DNA of 64,000 bases, from the NCBI GenBank assembly GCA_031551265.1, contig JAVBNU010000007.1, positions 8,255 to 72,254 of the forward strand, read 5' to 3'. Source of the DNA: JAVBNU01 sp031551265 (GTDB lineage Bacteria; Cyanobacteriota; Vampirovibrionia; Gastranaerophilales; Gastranaerophilaceae). Shown here in pieces: positions 52,423 to 60,554 of this stretch (the stretch's first letter is position 1; every line of letters begins with the position of its first letter). The notes under the pieces were generated by a model, which saw nothing but the letters and a program-made list of their open reading frames with translations, was not told the origin of the DNA and made no database searches. The position numbers and the translations under genes were made by a program.

Positions 52423-52438
52423 TGTTGCATTTGCAACA
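52423..52438. promoter_or_regulatory. Candidate Crp/Fnr-type operator between regulator and hcp
   Basis: TGTTGC-ATTT-GCAACA, a perfect dyad with the four-base spacing typical of Crp/Fnr-family sites. It is 68 bases from the regulator start and 113 bases from the hcp start. Confidence 0.6.
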
Positions 52439-52551
52439 GACAAATTAATCATAATCAATAATAATAAATATGGCAATTAAAATTAGTATCATGTCCAATA
52501 TGCCCGATATAGAAATGTTATAAACTTAAAAAAACCATAAGGAGAAATATT

Positions 52552-54093
52552 ATGAATGAAATGTTTTGTTTTCAATGTGAGCAAACAGCTATGGGCTCGG
52601 GGTGCACGAAGCAGCAGGGTATGTGTGGTAAAACTTCGGTAACGGCAGATTTGCAGGATATTTTGACTAATAAATTAATCGCTATTGCCTGGTCTACGCA
52701 TCGTAGTGAGGATACTGACAGACTTATGCTGGAGGGGCTTTTTGCGACTGTTACTAACGTTAATTTTAACGATGATTCTATTAACGATATTATTGCCGAG
52801 TTGGACGAGCATATTAGCTGCTGCAAAAAAAGTTTCGATATTAAAAGTGTTTGGGATGGTGATGAAGATGTTCGTTCTTTAAAATCGCTTATTTTGTTTG
52901 GACTCAGAGGTATGGCTGCATATGCCTTTCACGCAAAGATTTTGGGCTATGAAAATAAAGAGGTTATGAACTTTTTTTATGAGGCGTTACAAATAATTTC
53001 TGAGGACTTGCCGACTGATAAACTTTTAGAAACAGTTTTAAAAACAGGTGAAATAAATTTAAAATGTATGGAATTGCTCAATTTTGCCAATACTGAAACG
53101 TATGGGAAACCTGAACCTACGCAGGTTACAACGAATATAGAAAAAGGTCCTTTTATTGTGGTGACAGGACATGATTTACATGATTTGGCCTTATTATTGG
53201 AGCAGACAAAAGATAAGGGAATAAATATTTATACTCACGGTGAAATGCTTCCCTGCCACGCATACCCGGGGTTGAAAAAATATCCTCATTTGAAGGGTAA
53301 TTTCGGTACTGCATGGCAAAATCAGCAAAAGGAGTTTGCTAACTTGCCTGCACCGATTTTGTACACTACAAACTGTATAATGCCGGTGAAGGAAAGCTAT
53401 GCAGACAGAGTGTTTACGACATCTGTTGTGCATTTCCCGGGAACGCAGCATATTAGTGATAAAAAAGATTTTACGCCTGTTATCGAAAAAGCTTTGGCGC
53501 TTGGTGGTTATGATAGTGACCAAAAAATGACGGGCATAAACGGTGGTGATGTTTTAACTACGGGATTCGCTGTTGATTTTGTTATGTCTGTGGCTGATAA
53601 AATTATTGAGCTTGTTAAAACCGGCAAAATTAAACACTTCTTCCTTGTTGGTGGCTGTGATGGCGCGAAGCCGGGCAGGAATTACTATACTGAGTTTGTT
53701 AAGCAAACACCGGCTGATACGGTCATTCTGACATTGGCTTGTGGGAAGTATCGTTTTAATGACTTGGATTTGGGCGATATAGACGGTATACCCCGAATTC
53801 TTGATATGGGACAGTGCAATGATGCTTACAGCGCAATTATGGTTGCTGTGGCTCTCGCTGAGGCATTTAAATGCTCGGTTAATGAATTGCCGTTGACGTT
53901 GGTGCTCTCATGGTACGAGCAGAAAGCTGTTTGTATTTTGCTGACGCTGTTGTCGTTGGGTATTAAAAATATTTATCTCGGGCCGACATTGCCTGCGTTT
54001 GTGTCGCCGAATGTTTTAAATATCTTGGTTGAAAAATACAATATAAAGCCGATTTCAACCCCTGAAGATGATTTGAAACAGATATTGGGCTAG
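52552..54093 (+). CDS. hcp: Hybrid-cluster protein (hydroxylamine reductase)
   Basis: 513 residues. The N-terminal MFCFQCEQTAMGSGCTKQQGMCGK supplies the four Cys of the [4Fe-4S] cluster. Hybrid-cluster ligands lie in HGEMLPCHAYPG, YTTNCIMPV, LVGGCDGAKPGRNYY, TLACGKYRF and MGQCNDAYSAI. Hcp is now seen as an NO/S-nitrosylation-related enzyme with hydroxylamine reductase activity in vitro, made by anaerobes under nitrosative or oxidative stress. The start follows ATAAGGAG. The hcr partner reductase is not adjacent. Divergent Crp/Fnr control is likely. Confidence 0.95.
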   Translation: MNEMFCFQCEQTAMGSGCTKQQGMCGKTSVTADLQDILTNKLIAIAWSTHRSEDTDRLMLEGLFATVTNVNFNDDSINDIIAELDEHISCCKKSFDIKSVWDGDEDVRSLKSLILFGLRGMAAYAFHAKILGYENKEVMNFFYEALQIISEDLPTDKLLETVLKTGEINLKCMELLNFANTETYGKPEPTQVTTNIEKGPFIVVTGHDLHDLALLLEQTKDKGINIYTHGEMLPCHAYPGLKKYPHLKGNFGTAWQNQQKEFANLPAPILYTTNCIMPVKESYADRVFTTSVVHFPGTQHISDKKDFTPVIEKALALGGYDSDQKMTGINGGDVLTTGFAVDFVMSVADKIIELVKTGKIKHFFLVGGCDGAKPGRNYYTEFVKQTPADTVILTLACGKYRFNDLDLGDIDGIPRILDMGQCNDAYSAIMVAVALAEAFKCSVNELPLTLVLSWYEQKAVCILLTLLSLGIKNIYLGPTLPAFVSPNVLNILVEKYNIKPISTPEDDLKQILG

Positions 54094-54101
54094 AGTAATA
54101 T

Positions 54102-54127
54102 GTAGGGTGGGCAATAGTCCACCCTAC
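54102..54127. repeat. GTAGGGTGG...CCACCCTAC palindrome
   Basis: GTAGGGTGG-GCAATAGT-CCACCCTAC. It shares the CACCCTAC end with the family D repeats and may terminate hcp. Confidence 0.65.
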
Positions 54128-54166
54128 AATCTAATTTCCTGCATTTACGTGTATTATGCTAAAGCG

Positions 54167-54862
54167 ATGCATATAAAAATAAAATTATATTTAATCTTGG
54201 CCTTTATTTTGCTGACATCAGGCATTGTATTTGCAGCTGCTCAGTTGAAACTTGACGGGTATATTTATGATGAAGCCGACTTATTATCAAACGATGTCAA
54301 AGCGAGCATAAACGCTTTTTTAAAGGATTTAAACAGGAAAACATCTGCTGATGTTGTAATTGTTACCGTAAAATCCTTAAAAGGCAAGCCTGTAGATTCG
54401 TTTGCTACTGATATGATACATACTTACAAATTAGGTAATGCCGGTAACTCCGCATTGATACTGATTGCTCCTAATGAACGTCAAGCCAGCGTCCAGGTTG
54501 GTAATAAGTTAATTGAGATTGTCACGGATTCTCATATCAATCAAATAAAAGAGCATGAAATGATTCCATATTTTGAGTCGGGTGATTATGAGAGTGGGAT
54601 TTGGCGCGGTGCGTACGTACTTTCAGAAATAATTGCTGATTTTTATAATGTAGAAATAAGCTATCCTGACCAATGCCCGCCCCAGCATCGAGATAAGGTC
54701 TCATTTTGGCTAAATTTATTTTTTATTATAGCATTACTTTTTTTACTCAAATTTCATATATTTCCATTCGTTGTGCCTCCTAAAGTGGATGAGCACAATG
54801 GATTCGGTAAAGAAACACAAGGCGGCTTTGGCGGTACAAATAATATTTCAGGGAGATGGTAA
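54167..54862 (+). CDS. TPM-domain (YgcG-type) exported protein
   Basis: About 231 residues. The signal peptide (LYLILAFILLTSGIVFAAA) is followed by a TPM domain: DGYIYDEADLLSNDVKASIN, TSADVVIVTVKSL, GNAGNSALILIAPNERQASVQVG. A second membrane helix near 180-200 (FWLNLFFIIALLFLL) and a Gly-rich tail (GFGKETQGGFGG) match the usual plan with a C-terminal anchor. TPM proteins have weak phosphatase activity in some cases; their role is unclear. The frame opens at 54107 inside a repeat, but ATG 54167 gives a good signal peptide. The next gene starts at the base after its stop. Confidence 0.82.
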   Translation: MHIKIKLYLILAFILLTSGIVFAAAQLKLDGYIYDEADLLSNDVKASINAFLKDLNRKTSADVVIVTVKSLKGKPVDSFATDMIHTYKLGNAGNSALILIAPNERQASVQVGNKLIEIVTDSHINQIKEHEMIPYFESGDYESGIWRGAYVLSEIIADFYNVEISYPDQCPPQHRDKVSFWLNLFFIIALLFLLKFHIFPFVVPPKVDEHNGFGKETQGGFGGTNNISGRW

Positions 54863-55564
54863 ATGAATCATTTGAACACATATGTTGAACAAATAAAAGA
54901 AAAACTTGGCTCAAGAATAAAATCTGTATTCATTTACGGCTCAGCTGCCAAGCTGAAGTTAGAGGATTTAAAATCTAATGTAAACGTAGCTATAATAGTC
55001 GAGGACCTCTCGGGCGATGATTTGAAAGAATGTGCTAAAGCGACGTCTCAGTGGATGCGCCATAAAAACCCTGTGCCTGTTTTTATCCCATATGCAGGTT
55101 GGTTAAGTGTTTCAGGAACTTATGCCATGGAATATGCCGATATAAAAGATTCACATATATTGATTTATGGTGAGGATATTATATCGCCAATAACCGTCCA
55201 CAGACACGATTTGCAGTTTCAATGCGAACATGAAGTCAGAAACCTATTGATGGTTATCAGAAAACAATATTTAATCCATGCTCATTCTAAGAACGCACTG
55301 AAAAAAGCTTTTATCTCTTTTACAAAAACATTTACTACCATATTTCGAACGGTCTTGAGAATAAAAGATGTTGAGCTTCCGATTTGCAACGAAGAGGTTG
55401 TGAGAACAGCGGCTACGTGCGCAGGCCTCGATGAAAATGTATTTCTCAGACTCTTGGAGTACAAAAATAAATGTATTACACTTAAAAATGATGAAGTTGA
55501 CTCACTGGTAAATGCACTGCTTTCGGAGTTATTTAAACTCGCAAAATATTTGAATCAACAATGA
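54863..55564 (+). CDS. Nucleotidyltransferase-fold protein with degenerate active site
   Basis: 233 residues. The start resembles MNT/KNTase nucleotidyltransferases: IKSVFIYGSAAKLKLEDLKSNVNVAIIVED. The G-S motif is present, but the D-x-D that should bind metal reads NVNVAII, so both catalytic Asp appear lost. The C-terminal 130 residues are helical (HEVRNLLMVIRKQYLIHAHS, SFTKTFTTIFRTVL), like HEPN-type or KNTase-C regions. It directly follows the TPM gene with GGGAGATGG as ribosome site. Probably a non-catalytic binding or regulatory relative; this is inference from the missing residues. Confidence 0.65.
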   Translation: MNHLNTYVEQIKEKLGSRIKSVFIYGSAAKLKLEDLKSNVNVAIIVEDLSGDDLKECAKATSQWMRHKNPVPVFIPYAGWLSVSGTYAMEYADIKDSHILIYGEDIISPITVHRHDLQFQCEHEVRNLLMVIRKQYLIHAHSKNALKKAFISFTKTFTTIFRTVLRIKDVELPICNEEVVRTAATCAGLDENVFLRLLEYKNKCITLKNDEVDSLVNALLSELFKLAKYLNQQ

Positions 55565-55566
55565 AA

Positions 55567-55621
55567 ACCCCGCACAGAAACGATTTTAGTATCTATGTTG
55601 AGCTTGAACCTGCGGGGTGAC
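55567..55621. repeat. Family B repeat, short copy
   Basis: ACCCCGCAC at one end, and ACCTGCGGGGTGAC at the other. It is a deletion form of the elements at 2168 and 18231. Confidence 0.7.
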
Positions 55622-55768
55622 TGTATGTTTGAAGTTCAAATATAATGCGTGTTTTTATGACAAAATGTTACGACTTAAACGAAAACTTAGTAAAAATAGC
55701 AATTAATTTTATGTTTCATTTTTTAGATAATTGTAGTAAGATTAATCTATAAAATTAAAGGTAATCAA

Positions 55769-55849
55769 ATGCCCAACCTAAAAACATCAAAAACAACTCA
55801 AAATTGGTGGAACCTGTTTGAAGAAACAGGTAAATTTTGTTGGCGTTAA
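55769..55849 (+). CDS. Trp-containing leader peptide or YqzL-like small protein (26 residues)
   Basis: MPNLKTSKTTQNWWNL is the first part, then FEETGKFCWR and TAA. AAAGGTAA precedes the ATG at good spacing. The Trp-Trp pair (55805-55810) and a Trp just before the end are unusual for so short a peptide. Together with the four mutually complementary hairpin segments that follow, they suggest a ribosome-stalling leader. The pattern W-x-L-F-x-x-T-G also recalls the YqzL family of very small proteins, so a stand-alone peptide is the alternative. Confidence 0.6.
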   Translation: MPNLKTSKTTQNWWNLFEETGKFCWR

Positions 55850-55904
55850 TAAATAATTATTCGTTTTAAAAATGACCTGTTTCTTGTGAAGCAGGTCATT
55901 TTTT
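55812..55904 (+). promoter_or_regulatory. Attenuator-like alternative hairpins with terminator
   Basis: Segment 1 is ACCTGTTT (55812-55819), segment 2 AAACAGGT (55824-55831), segment 3 ACCTGTTT (55875-55882) and segment 4 AAGCAGGT (55889-55896). Pairing 1:2 allows 3:4, which extends to AATGACCTG/CAGGTCATT followed by TTTTTTG, a terminator. Pairing 2:3 would prevent it. Segment 1 lies directly after the Trp-Trp codons. Confidence 0.6.
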
Positions 55905-55934
55905 GTTGCAGACAATTATTTATTGGAGATTACC

Positions 55935-57218
55935 ATGAAAACCGAAAATATATCATTTAAATCATCGAATATGCCCCCTGCATTGAGCATAGCAAAACAA
56001 TTCCTGACAATTCAGGAGGGCGGTTCAGGGCTTGCTCATATTCGATTTATACAAAATACTTCTATAGGAATTGCACCTAAAGCGACTTTTGCACGTTCAA
56101 AAGCGGATTTATGCGAAAATATTTTTCTTGAATTAAGCGAAGCTTTTTTGCTTTATTACGGACCTATGGTGTTGGGTGAAAAGATTTTACGCAAACTTTA
56201 TTCAAAAAACCTGCCTGAAAATTTGAACGGTATGGTTGCTAAACCTGCGACAGAACTCCTTAAAACGCCAAGCGCAGCAAACAAAAAACTTTTACCTGTA
56301 AAAGCCGCTCTTGCTCTTAGTTTCATGGCAATTCCTCTGGGGCAATTTGCACTGACTTTTGCCAAAAATCTTTTTACATTAAAATTATTTAAGCAAGGGG
56401 ATTTTGACAATATCGCAAACCTTGATAAAACCAATAAAATTGACGAAGAAACAAATAAAAAAGTTGAAAAAAGCGCTTACAAAAATATAAAAGGTGCGAC
56501 TGCGGTTTACGGTGCTTGTCTTGCCGCGAGCGCATTATTGGTAATCAAAGGCAAAAATTCAAAATTCCTGCAAAGTCTTTCCGAGTTGATTTTGACGCCC
56601 GGAACAAAGTTGTTTGGGCATAATTCCCAAAAAGCGGAATTTTTCAACAAATATTGTAGTCTGGATTTTAAAAACAATAATGGTAAACTTGCCCATAGTC
56701 GCGGACAATTGACGCCATGCGTGTTTATAGGCGTCTTTGGATATCTTATGGCAGCAAGAGACAGAGGGAAACAGAATTTCCTTGAAACTCTTTCAACCGT
56801 GCCCCTGATGGGCCTTTATCTATTATGCGGCAATGAGCTTTTAGAGACAGGATTCAAAAAATTGCTTCTTAGAAACGGAAAATGCACGGATTTGATTAAT
56901 AATAAGCTTGAGGTGGTTTCTATGGAAAATTTTGAAGGTTTTGCCAAAAAGCTTTCTGCGCAAAAAGGTGTTGAGTACAAACAAATGTATAATCAGTTGC
57001 TGAAGCAAAAAATGTTTATTTCAGGTGTGCCGCTCCTGTTTGGTATCGGTGTAATGGGTTTTTTCATGGCCGGCATGTCGAGACTGTTCACAAAAATGAG
57101 ATACGAAAATGGAAAAAGGCAGCAGAAAAATATCACTAAAAATGAAATGTTAAAAAATGTTAATCATCCGTTTAGGCGTAATTTTATTGACATACAGAGT
57201 TTTAAAAAAACAATTTAA
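55935..57218 (+). CDS. Uncharacterised membrane protein with N-terminal ISFK tag
   Basis: About 427 residues. MKTENISFKSSNMPP carries the I6-S-F-K tag. Hydrophobic stretches near residues 119-140 (KAALALSFMAIPLGQFALTF), 190-205 (YGACLAASALLVI), 265-300 and 375-395 (FISGVPLLFGIGVMGFFMAG) suggest four to six membrane segments. Basic, Lys-rich loops. I do not recognise the family. ATG 55935 has TTGGAG in front. It lies 30 bases after the attenuator-like terminator, so the leader may control it. Confidence 0.62.
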   Translation: MKTENISFKSSNMPPALSIAKQFLTIQEGGSGLAHIRFIQNTSIGIAPKATFARSKADLCENIFLELSEAFLLYYGPMVLGEKILRKLYSKNLPENLNGMVAKPATELLKTPSAANKKLLPVKAALALSFMAIPLGQFALTFAKNLFTLKLFKQGDFDNIANLDKTNKIDEETNKKVEKSAYKNIKGATAVYGACLAASALLVIKGKNSKFLQSLSELILTPGTKLFGHNSQKAEFFNKYCSLDFKNNNGKLAHSRGQLTPCVFIGVFGYLMAARDRGKQNFLETLSTVPLMGLYLLCGNELLETGFKKLLLRNGKCTDLINNKLEVVSMENFEGFAKKLSAQKGVEYKQMYNQLLKQKMFISGVPLLFGIGVMGFFMAGMSRLFTKMRYENGKRQQKNITKNEMLKNVNHPFRRNFIDIQSFKKTI

Positions 57219-57372
57219 AATTTTAAAGACAATTTTTGAATTTGAAAATTGTTTATTAAAGTATAAATGAGAGAAGTTTAGGACGTAAAATTGTTTTTCT
57301 GTCAAAAGATAGGAAGAAAATACAACGCACTTTAGAGTGTCGATTTTGCATCCATTAATAGGGAGGAAGAAA

Positions 57373-58734
57373 ATGGCAGACAACGTAAATTACGGAGCGG
57401 AATGTTACAACCGTTTTAAAAACAACTATGATAAACCTTTAGAATATTATTCTACAACAGGTGCTAAGCTTGGCGAAACAGCTAAAACAACGCCACAGCA
57501 GGCAGTATGGGGATTGTCTAATTTTGTTGGTGCAAAAAGAAAAGATTATTTAGATTCTTTTGACAAAAAAAACGGCGGTAACGGCGATGGCCAGCTGCAA
57601 GTTGAAGAATATGTAAAAGCCGAAAAAACAACAGTGCTTGAACAAACCAAAAAATTAGCTGCAACTATGAAAAAAGATGATAAAACTTTAGAATACAGAA
57701 CAGATGATGAAGTCGCAAATGATTTGATAATTTTGCAACAAGCCGAAGTGCAAGCTTTGAGTGCAACAAAAAACTTTAATGCTGATAAAAAAGAAACAAA
57801 TGCTGCGGTAATGGACAACTGGGAGGCAAATTTGAGCCTGGCCAAAAACCAAATCTTAAATGATGAATCTAACGGAAAATATGGAGAACTTGTCGAAGAA
57901 CATACTGATGAACTTACAAATATAGTTGCATTTCAGAGTTTGCTTGAAGATGACAAATTCTTGAAAAAATCTATAGAGTCACCTCATACAGGTGCTATGA
58001 AAAAAATATACGGTGAAGAGCTGTTTAAGGATTTGTCGGGCTTAAATGATTTAATATCTGCGGGTGGTGATGCTACTAAAGTTAAAACAATGAAAGAAGA
58101 AATCAATAAAAAATTCGAAGAAACTTCTGGCACAAAACTAATGGAACAAGCTAACGTCGCTGCAGACAATATTAGCAAGCTGAAGGCTGAGGTAGTTGAT
58201 GGTATGTTGACTAAAAAAATAGAACACGCGGTAAAATCACTCGATACAAATGACGATGGTGTTATTGACGAGATGGAAGACTTAGCCTATGCGGCTCTTA
58301 TGGACGATCAGGGAAATACTAATCTTATGCTTGGTGCTGTAGATACTGGTATTAATGGACTTATCACTGAGTTTGGTTCCGGCAATGCAGCTAAACAACT
58401 TCAAATGAACTCGATTACAAAAAACAAAAAAGACCTCAATGCCTACAAGTCTTTCTTGGCAGACGAGTCTTTAAAAGCCAGAGAATATACAGCAGCAGCT
58501 GAAAAAGGTGACCCGCTGCCGATGCCGTTTGGTGTCACAAGCAGACCTCCGATTCCCTTCAACCCTGCTAAAAAAGATGTGTTGTATAAATTCATAATGG
58601 AAGATTCTCAACGTGAAAAAGATGGTAAAATCTTTATAGATAAAGACAATATTGCCAATAGCGTTGACAGCAGAGTAAAATTTAGCAGTAGTGAAGATAG
58701 GGATGCATTAATCAAAGAATACAAAGCGAAATAG
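57373..58734 (+). CDS. EF-hand-containing helical protein
   Basis: About 453 residues, soluble, acidic and helical. There are two EF-hand-type loops: DKKNGGNGDGQLQVEEY (about residues 64-80, with an insertion) and DTNDDGVIDEMEDLAY (about 298-313), the latter with canonical D-x-N-D-D-G-x-I-D-E spacing. A third acidic stretch, IFIDKDNIANS, is near the end. No signal peptide. Strong GGGAGGAAG before ATG 57373. Upstream, AGACAA and GTTTATTA (18 bases apart, 57227-57258) resemble the TAGCAA promoter-like motif loosely. Calcium binding is inferred; function unknown. Confidence 0.68.
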   Translation: MADNVNYGAECYNRFKNNYDKPLEYYSTTGAKLGETAKTTPQQAVWGLSNFVGAKRKDYLDSFDKKNGGNGDGQLQVEEYVKAEKTTVLEQTKKLAATMKKDDKTLEYRTDDEVANDLIILQQAEVQALSATKNFNADKKETNAAVMDNWEANLSLAKNQILNDESNGKYGELVEEHTDELTNIVAFQSLLEDDKFLKKSIESPHTGAMKKIYGEELFKDLSGLNDLISAGGDATKVKTMKEEINKKFEETSGTKLMEQANVAADNISKLKAEVVDGMLTKKIEHAVKSLDTNDDGVIDEMEDLAYAALMDDQGNTNLMLGAVDTGINGLITEFGSGNAAKQLQMNSITKNKKDLNAYKSFLADESLKAREYTAAAEKGDPLPMPFGVTSRPPIPFNPAKKDVLYKFIMEDSQREKDGKIFIDKDNIANSVDSRVKFSSSEDRDALIKEYKAK

Positions 58735-58756
58735 TAAATAATGCTGCAATAGTAAA

Positions 58757-58796
58757 TACAAAAAAAGACTGGTTTTTAAATCAGTCTTTTTTGTAT
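58757..58796. terminator. Bidirectional terminator between convergent genes
   Basis: ATACAAAAAAAGACTG and CAGTCTTTTTTGTAT form a long stem with T-runs on both strands, between the EF-hand gene and the convergent gene at 58820. Confidence 0.85.
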
Positions 58797-58819
58797 ATAA
58801 ATTAATTATGTAGTGTAAA

Positions 58820-59731
58820 TTAGCCTTGGATGCCTAAAATACGTCGTAAGAAGTCCGGAATCTGGCTGGTCATATTGCTGTTAGCATTGGCTGTTTGGCT
58901 TCCACCGCCTAATTCAGAGATAGAATTGTTGTGGCTATTGCCGAACATGTTGTTTGACCCGCCAAGGTTTCCCCCGCCGCTAAATGCACTGGCCATGTTC
59001 CCCATTCCCCCGCTGAATGCGCTAGCCATGCTGCCCATACCGCCTTGACCCATTTGCGCTGCATTTATGAAACCTTGTGGTATCATTTCACCATTTTGTC
59101 CGATTATACCGTACTCAATGCCTGCCATTTGTGCACCCATGCTATTCATCCCATTGCCCATTTTGTCCATGAGTTTATTCATTGAGTCCATCATTTTGTT
59201 AGACATTTCTTTGAAATTGTCCATCATCTTATTCATAGACTCTTGCATTTTGCCCATCATGTCCTGCATTTTGTTCATCATGCTGTTCATCTGCTCTTGT
59301 TGCTTGTTCAGCTGTTCTTGCTGTTTGTCCAGCTTATCTTGTTTTGATTGTTCATCAGTTTTACTTTTGTCATCGGTTTTGTCTTTGTTTTCAGCTTTGT
59401 CTTTGCCGTCGGTTTTATTGGTGTCATCAGCTTTGTCTTTGTTTTCAGTTTTGTCGGTGTCATTAGGTTTGGTTTCATTAGGAACTTTTTTATCATCAGT
59501 TTTGGTTTCAGCATCTTTGCTGCCTTTTTCTGATGAATCGGATTTGTTGAAAGTATCGGTGTTTTGTGTTTTGTCAGTTTTATCTGACGCAAAAACACTG
59601 GTGTTGCTGCCGGTAGTGCTTGCTGTTCTTGTATTGTTTTCTTGGCGGGTTTGATTTGTACCCTGGGCTGTACCAGTAGACTGCGTTTGTTGCGGCTTTT
59701 GTGGCTGTTGTTGTGAAATACCTGTTGTCAT
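58820..59731 (-). CDS. Low-complexity protein rich in Gln, Thr, Asp, Lys and Met
   Basis: 303 residues, no signal peptide. Residues 1-60 are Gln/Thr/Asn-rich (SQQQPQKPQQTQSTGTAQG). Residues 60-135 are a Lys/Asp/Thr polyampholyte with repeats of K-T-D-D-K or N-K-D-K. Residues 135-200 are a Gln- then Met-rich coiled coil (MNKMQDMMGKMQESMNKMM), and residues 200-290 are Gly/Met/Ser/Asn-rich (GGMGNMASAFSGG, twice). The C-terminus is DFLRRILGIQG, similar in style to PLRRLFAALFGGG of the protein at 60134. The ribosome site is AAGGAGGAG and a promoter-like motif lies at 59851-59880. Function unknown; an assembly-prone or surface protein is a guess. Confidence 0.65.
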   Translation of the reverse strand: MTTGISQQQPQKPQQTQSTGTAQGTNQTRQENNTRTASTTGSNTSVFASDKTDKTQNTDTFNKSDSSEKGSKDAETKTDDKKVPNETKPNDTDKTENKDKADDTNKTDGKDKAENKDKTDDKSKTDEQSKQDKLDKQQEQLNKQQEQMNSMMNKMQDMMGKMQESMNKMMDNFKEMSNKMMDSMNKLMDKMGNGMNSMGAQMAGIEYGIIGQNGEMIPQGFINAAQMGQGGMGSMASAFSGGMGNMASAFSGGGNLGGSNNMFGNSHNNSISELGGGSQTANANSNMTSQIPDFLRRILGIQG

Positions 59732-59850
59732 ATTACTCCTCCTTACTCCATGTGTAGATTACACATAACTTCGCTATACTATGATTTACTTTTCTATACT
59801 CTTTTAAAATAATGAATGACTACAAAAATGAATATAACACCTCTTATTTT

Positions 59851-59880
59851 ATAAAAACACTTACTTGCTAAAAATTGCCT
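59851..59880 (-). promoter_or_regulatory. AGGCAA-N16-GTTTTTAT promoter-like motif
   Basis: Minus strand: AGGCAA (59880-59875), 16 bases, GTTTTTAT (59858-59851), upstream of the low-complexity gene. Confidence 0.55.
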
Positions 59881-60133
59881 TTTTTGGGCTCATTTTTGCA
59901 AAAAATTTACAAAAGTTTACTATAAAAAATAAAAAGGAACCGCAGGGGTTCCAGGGAAGAAGAAATTAAGGAAGTTAGAAACATTGGGAAAAATTTTGTT
60001 AATACTATTCCTATGGTTTTAATTTTGGGTTATCGGCCATGATGCGAGAGTAGTCGCATCATGGCTAAAAATATTTATTTGTTTATAGTATGCACACTTC
60101 ATTTAGTCTGATTTCTATACTGGTTTTGCGATT
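59881..60133. other. Intergenic region with strong hairpins
   Basis: No gene is seen. GGAACC-GCA-GGGGTTCC lies near 59936-59952. At 60036-60065 GCCATGATGCGA-GAGTAG-TCGCATCATGGC forms a perfect 12-base stem without a T-run. The latter is about 70 bases past the 3' end of the gene at 60134 and may protect that end or act as a structured element. Confidence 0.55.
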
Positions 60134-60520
60134 TTATCCACGCCCGCCACCGAATAATGCTGCAAATAATCTTCTGAGAGGGCCGCCTTTTCTGCCTTTG
60201 CCGCCTTTTTGTGCGCCTTGTTGTTCTTGCTGTTCTTGTCCTTCTTCAGATTGTTGAGCACCTTTGCCTTGTTGAGCACCTTGTTTGCCGCCGCATGAGT
60301 TGCAGCCACATGCATTTTTGGATTCTCCGTTTTGGCATTGCAGCTGGTCAGCACCGTTCATATTGCATTGCCCGCCATTAGGGCTGCCAATACCGATATT
60401 GCTTCCGTTTGCGGTTCGCATACCACCGCTGCAGCCTCCGCTTTGGCAGCCGCCTGTATTACATGCCCCACCGCCTCGCTGCATACCCTGCATTCTGCCC
60501 ATCATCATTGGTCCTGCCAT
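60134..60520 (-). CDS. Gly/Cys/Gln-rich small protein
   Basis: 128 residues. MAGPMMMGRMQGMQRGGG is Met/Gly-rich. CNTGGCQSGGCSGG and CGCNSCGG carry Cys, and GQEQQEQQGAQKGGKGRKGG is a Gln/Gly/Lys stretch. The C-terminus is PLRRLFAALFGGGRG. No signal peptide. GAGGAGA lies before the ATG. It follows the 44-residue gene at 60555 by 34 bases on the same strand, so both are probably transcribed from the motif at 60778-60807. The composition and Arg-Arg-hydrophobic tail recall the product at 58820. I do not recognise a family. Confidence 0.62.
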   Translation of the reverse strand: MAGPMMMGRMQGMQRGGGACNTGGCQSGGCSGGMRTANGSNIGIGSPNGGQCNMNGADQLQCQNGESKNACGCNSCGGKQGAQQGKGAQQSEEGQEQQEQQGAQKGGKGRKGGPLRRLFAALFGGGRG

Positions 60521-60554
60521 ACTCGTCTCCTCTTAATACTCGTTATTCTTTTTG

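Noticed and set aside
59067..59654. Plus-strand frame of 195 codons, Leu/Ser/Cys-rich, membrane-like
   Set aside because: Antisense shadow of the low-complexity gene 58820-59731, which has a proper start, ribosome site and terminator.
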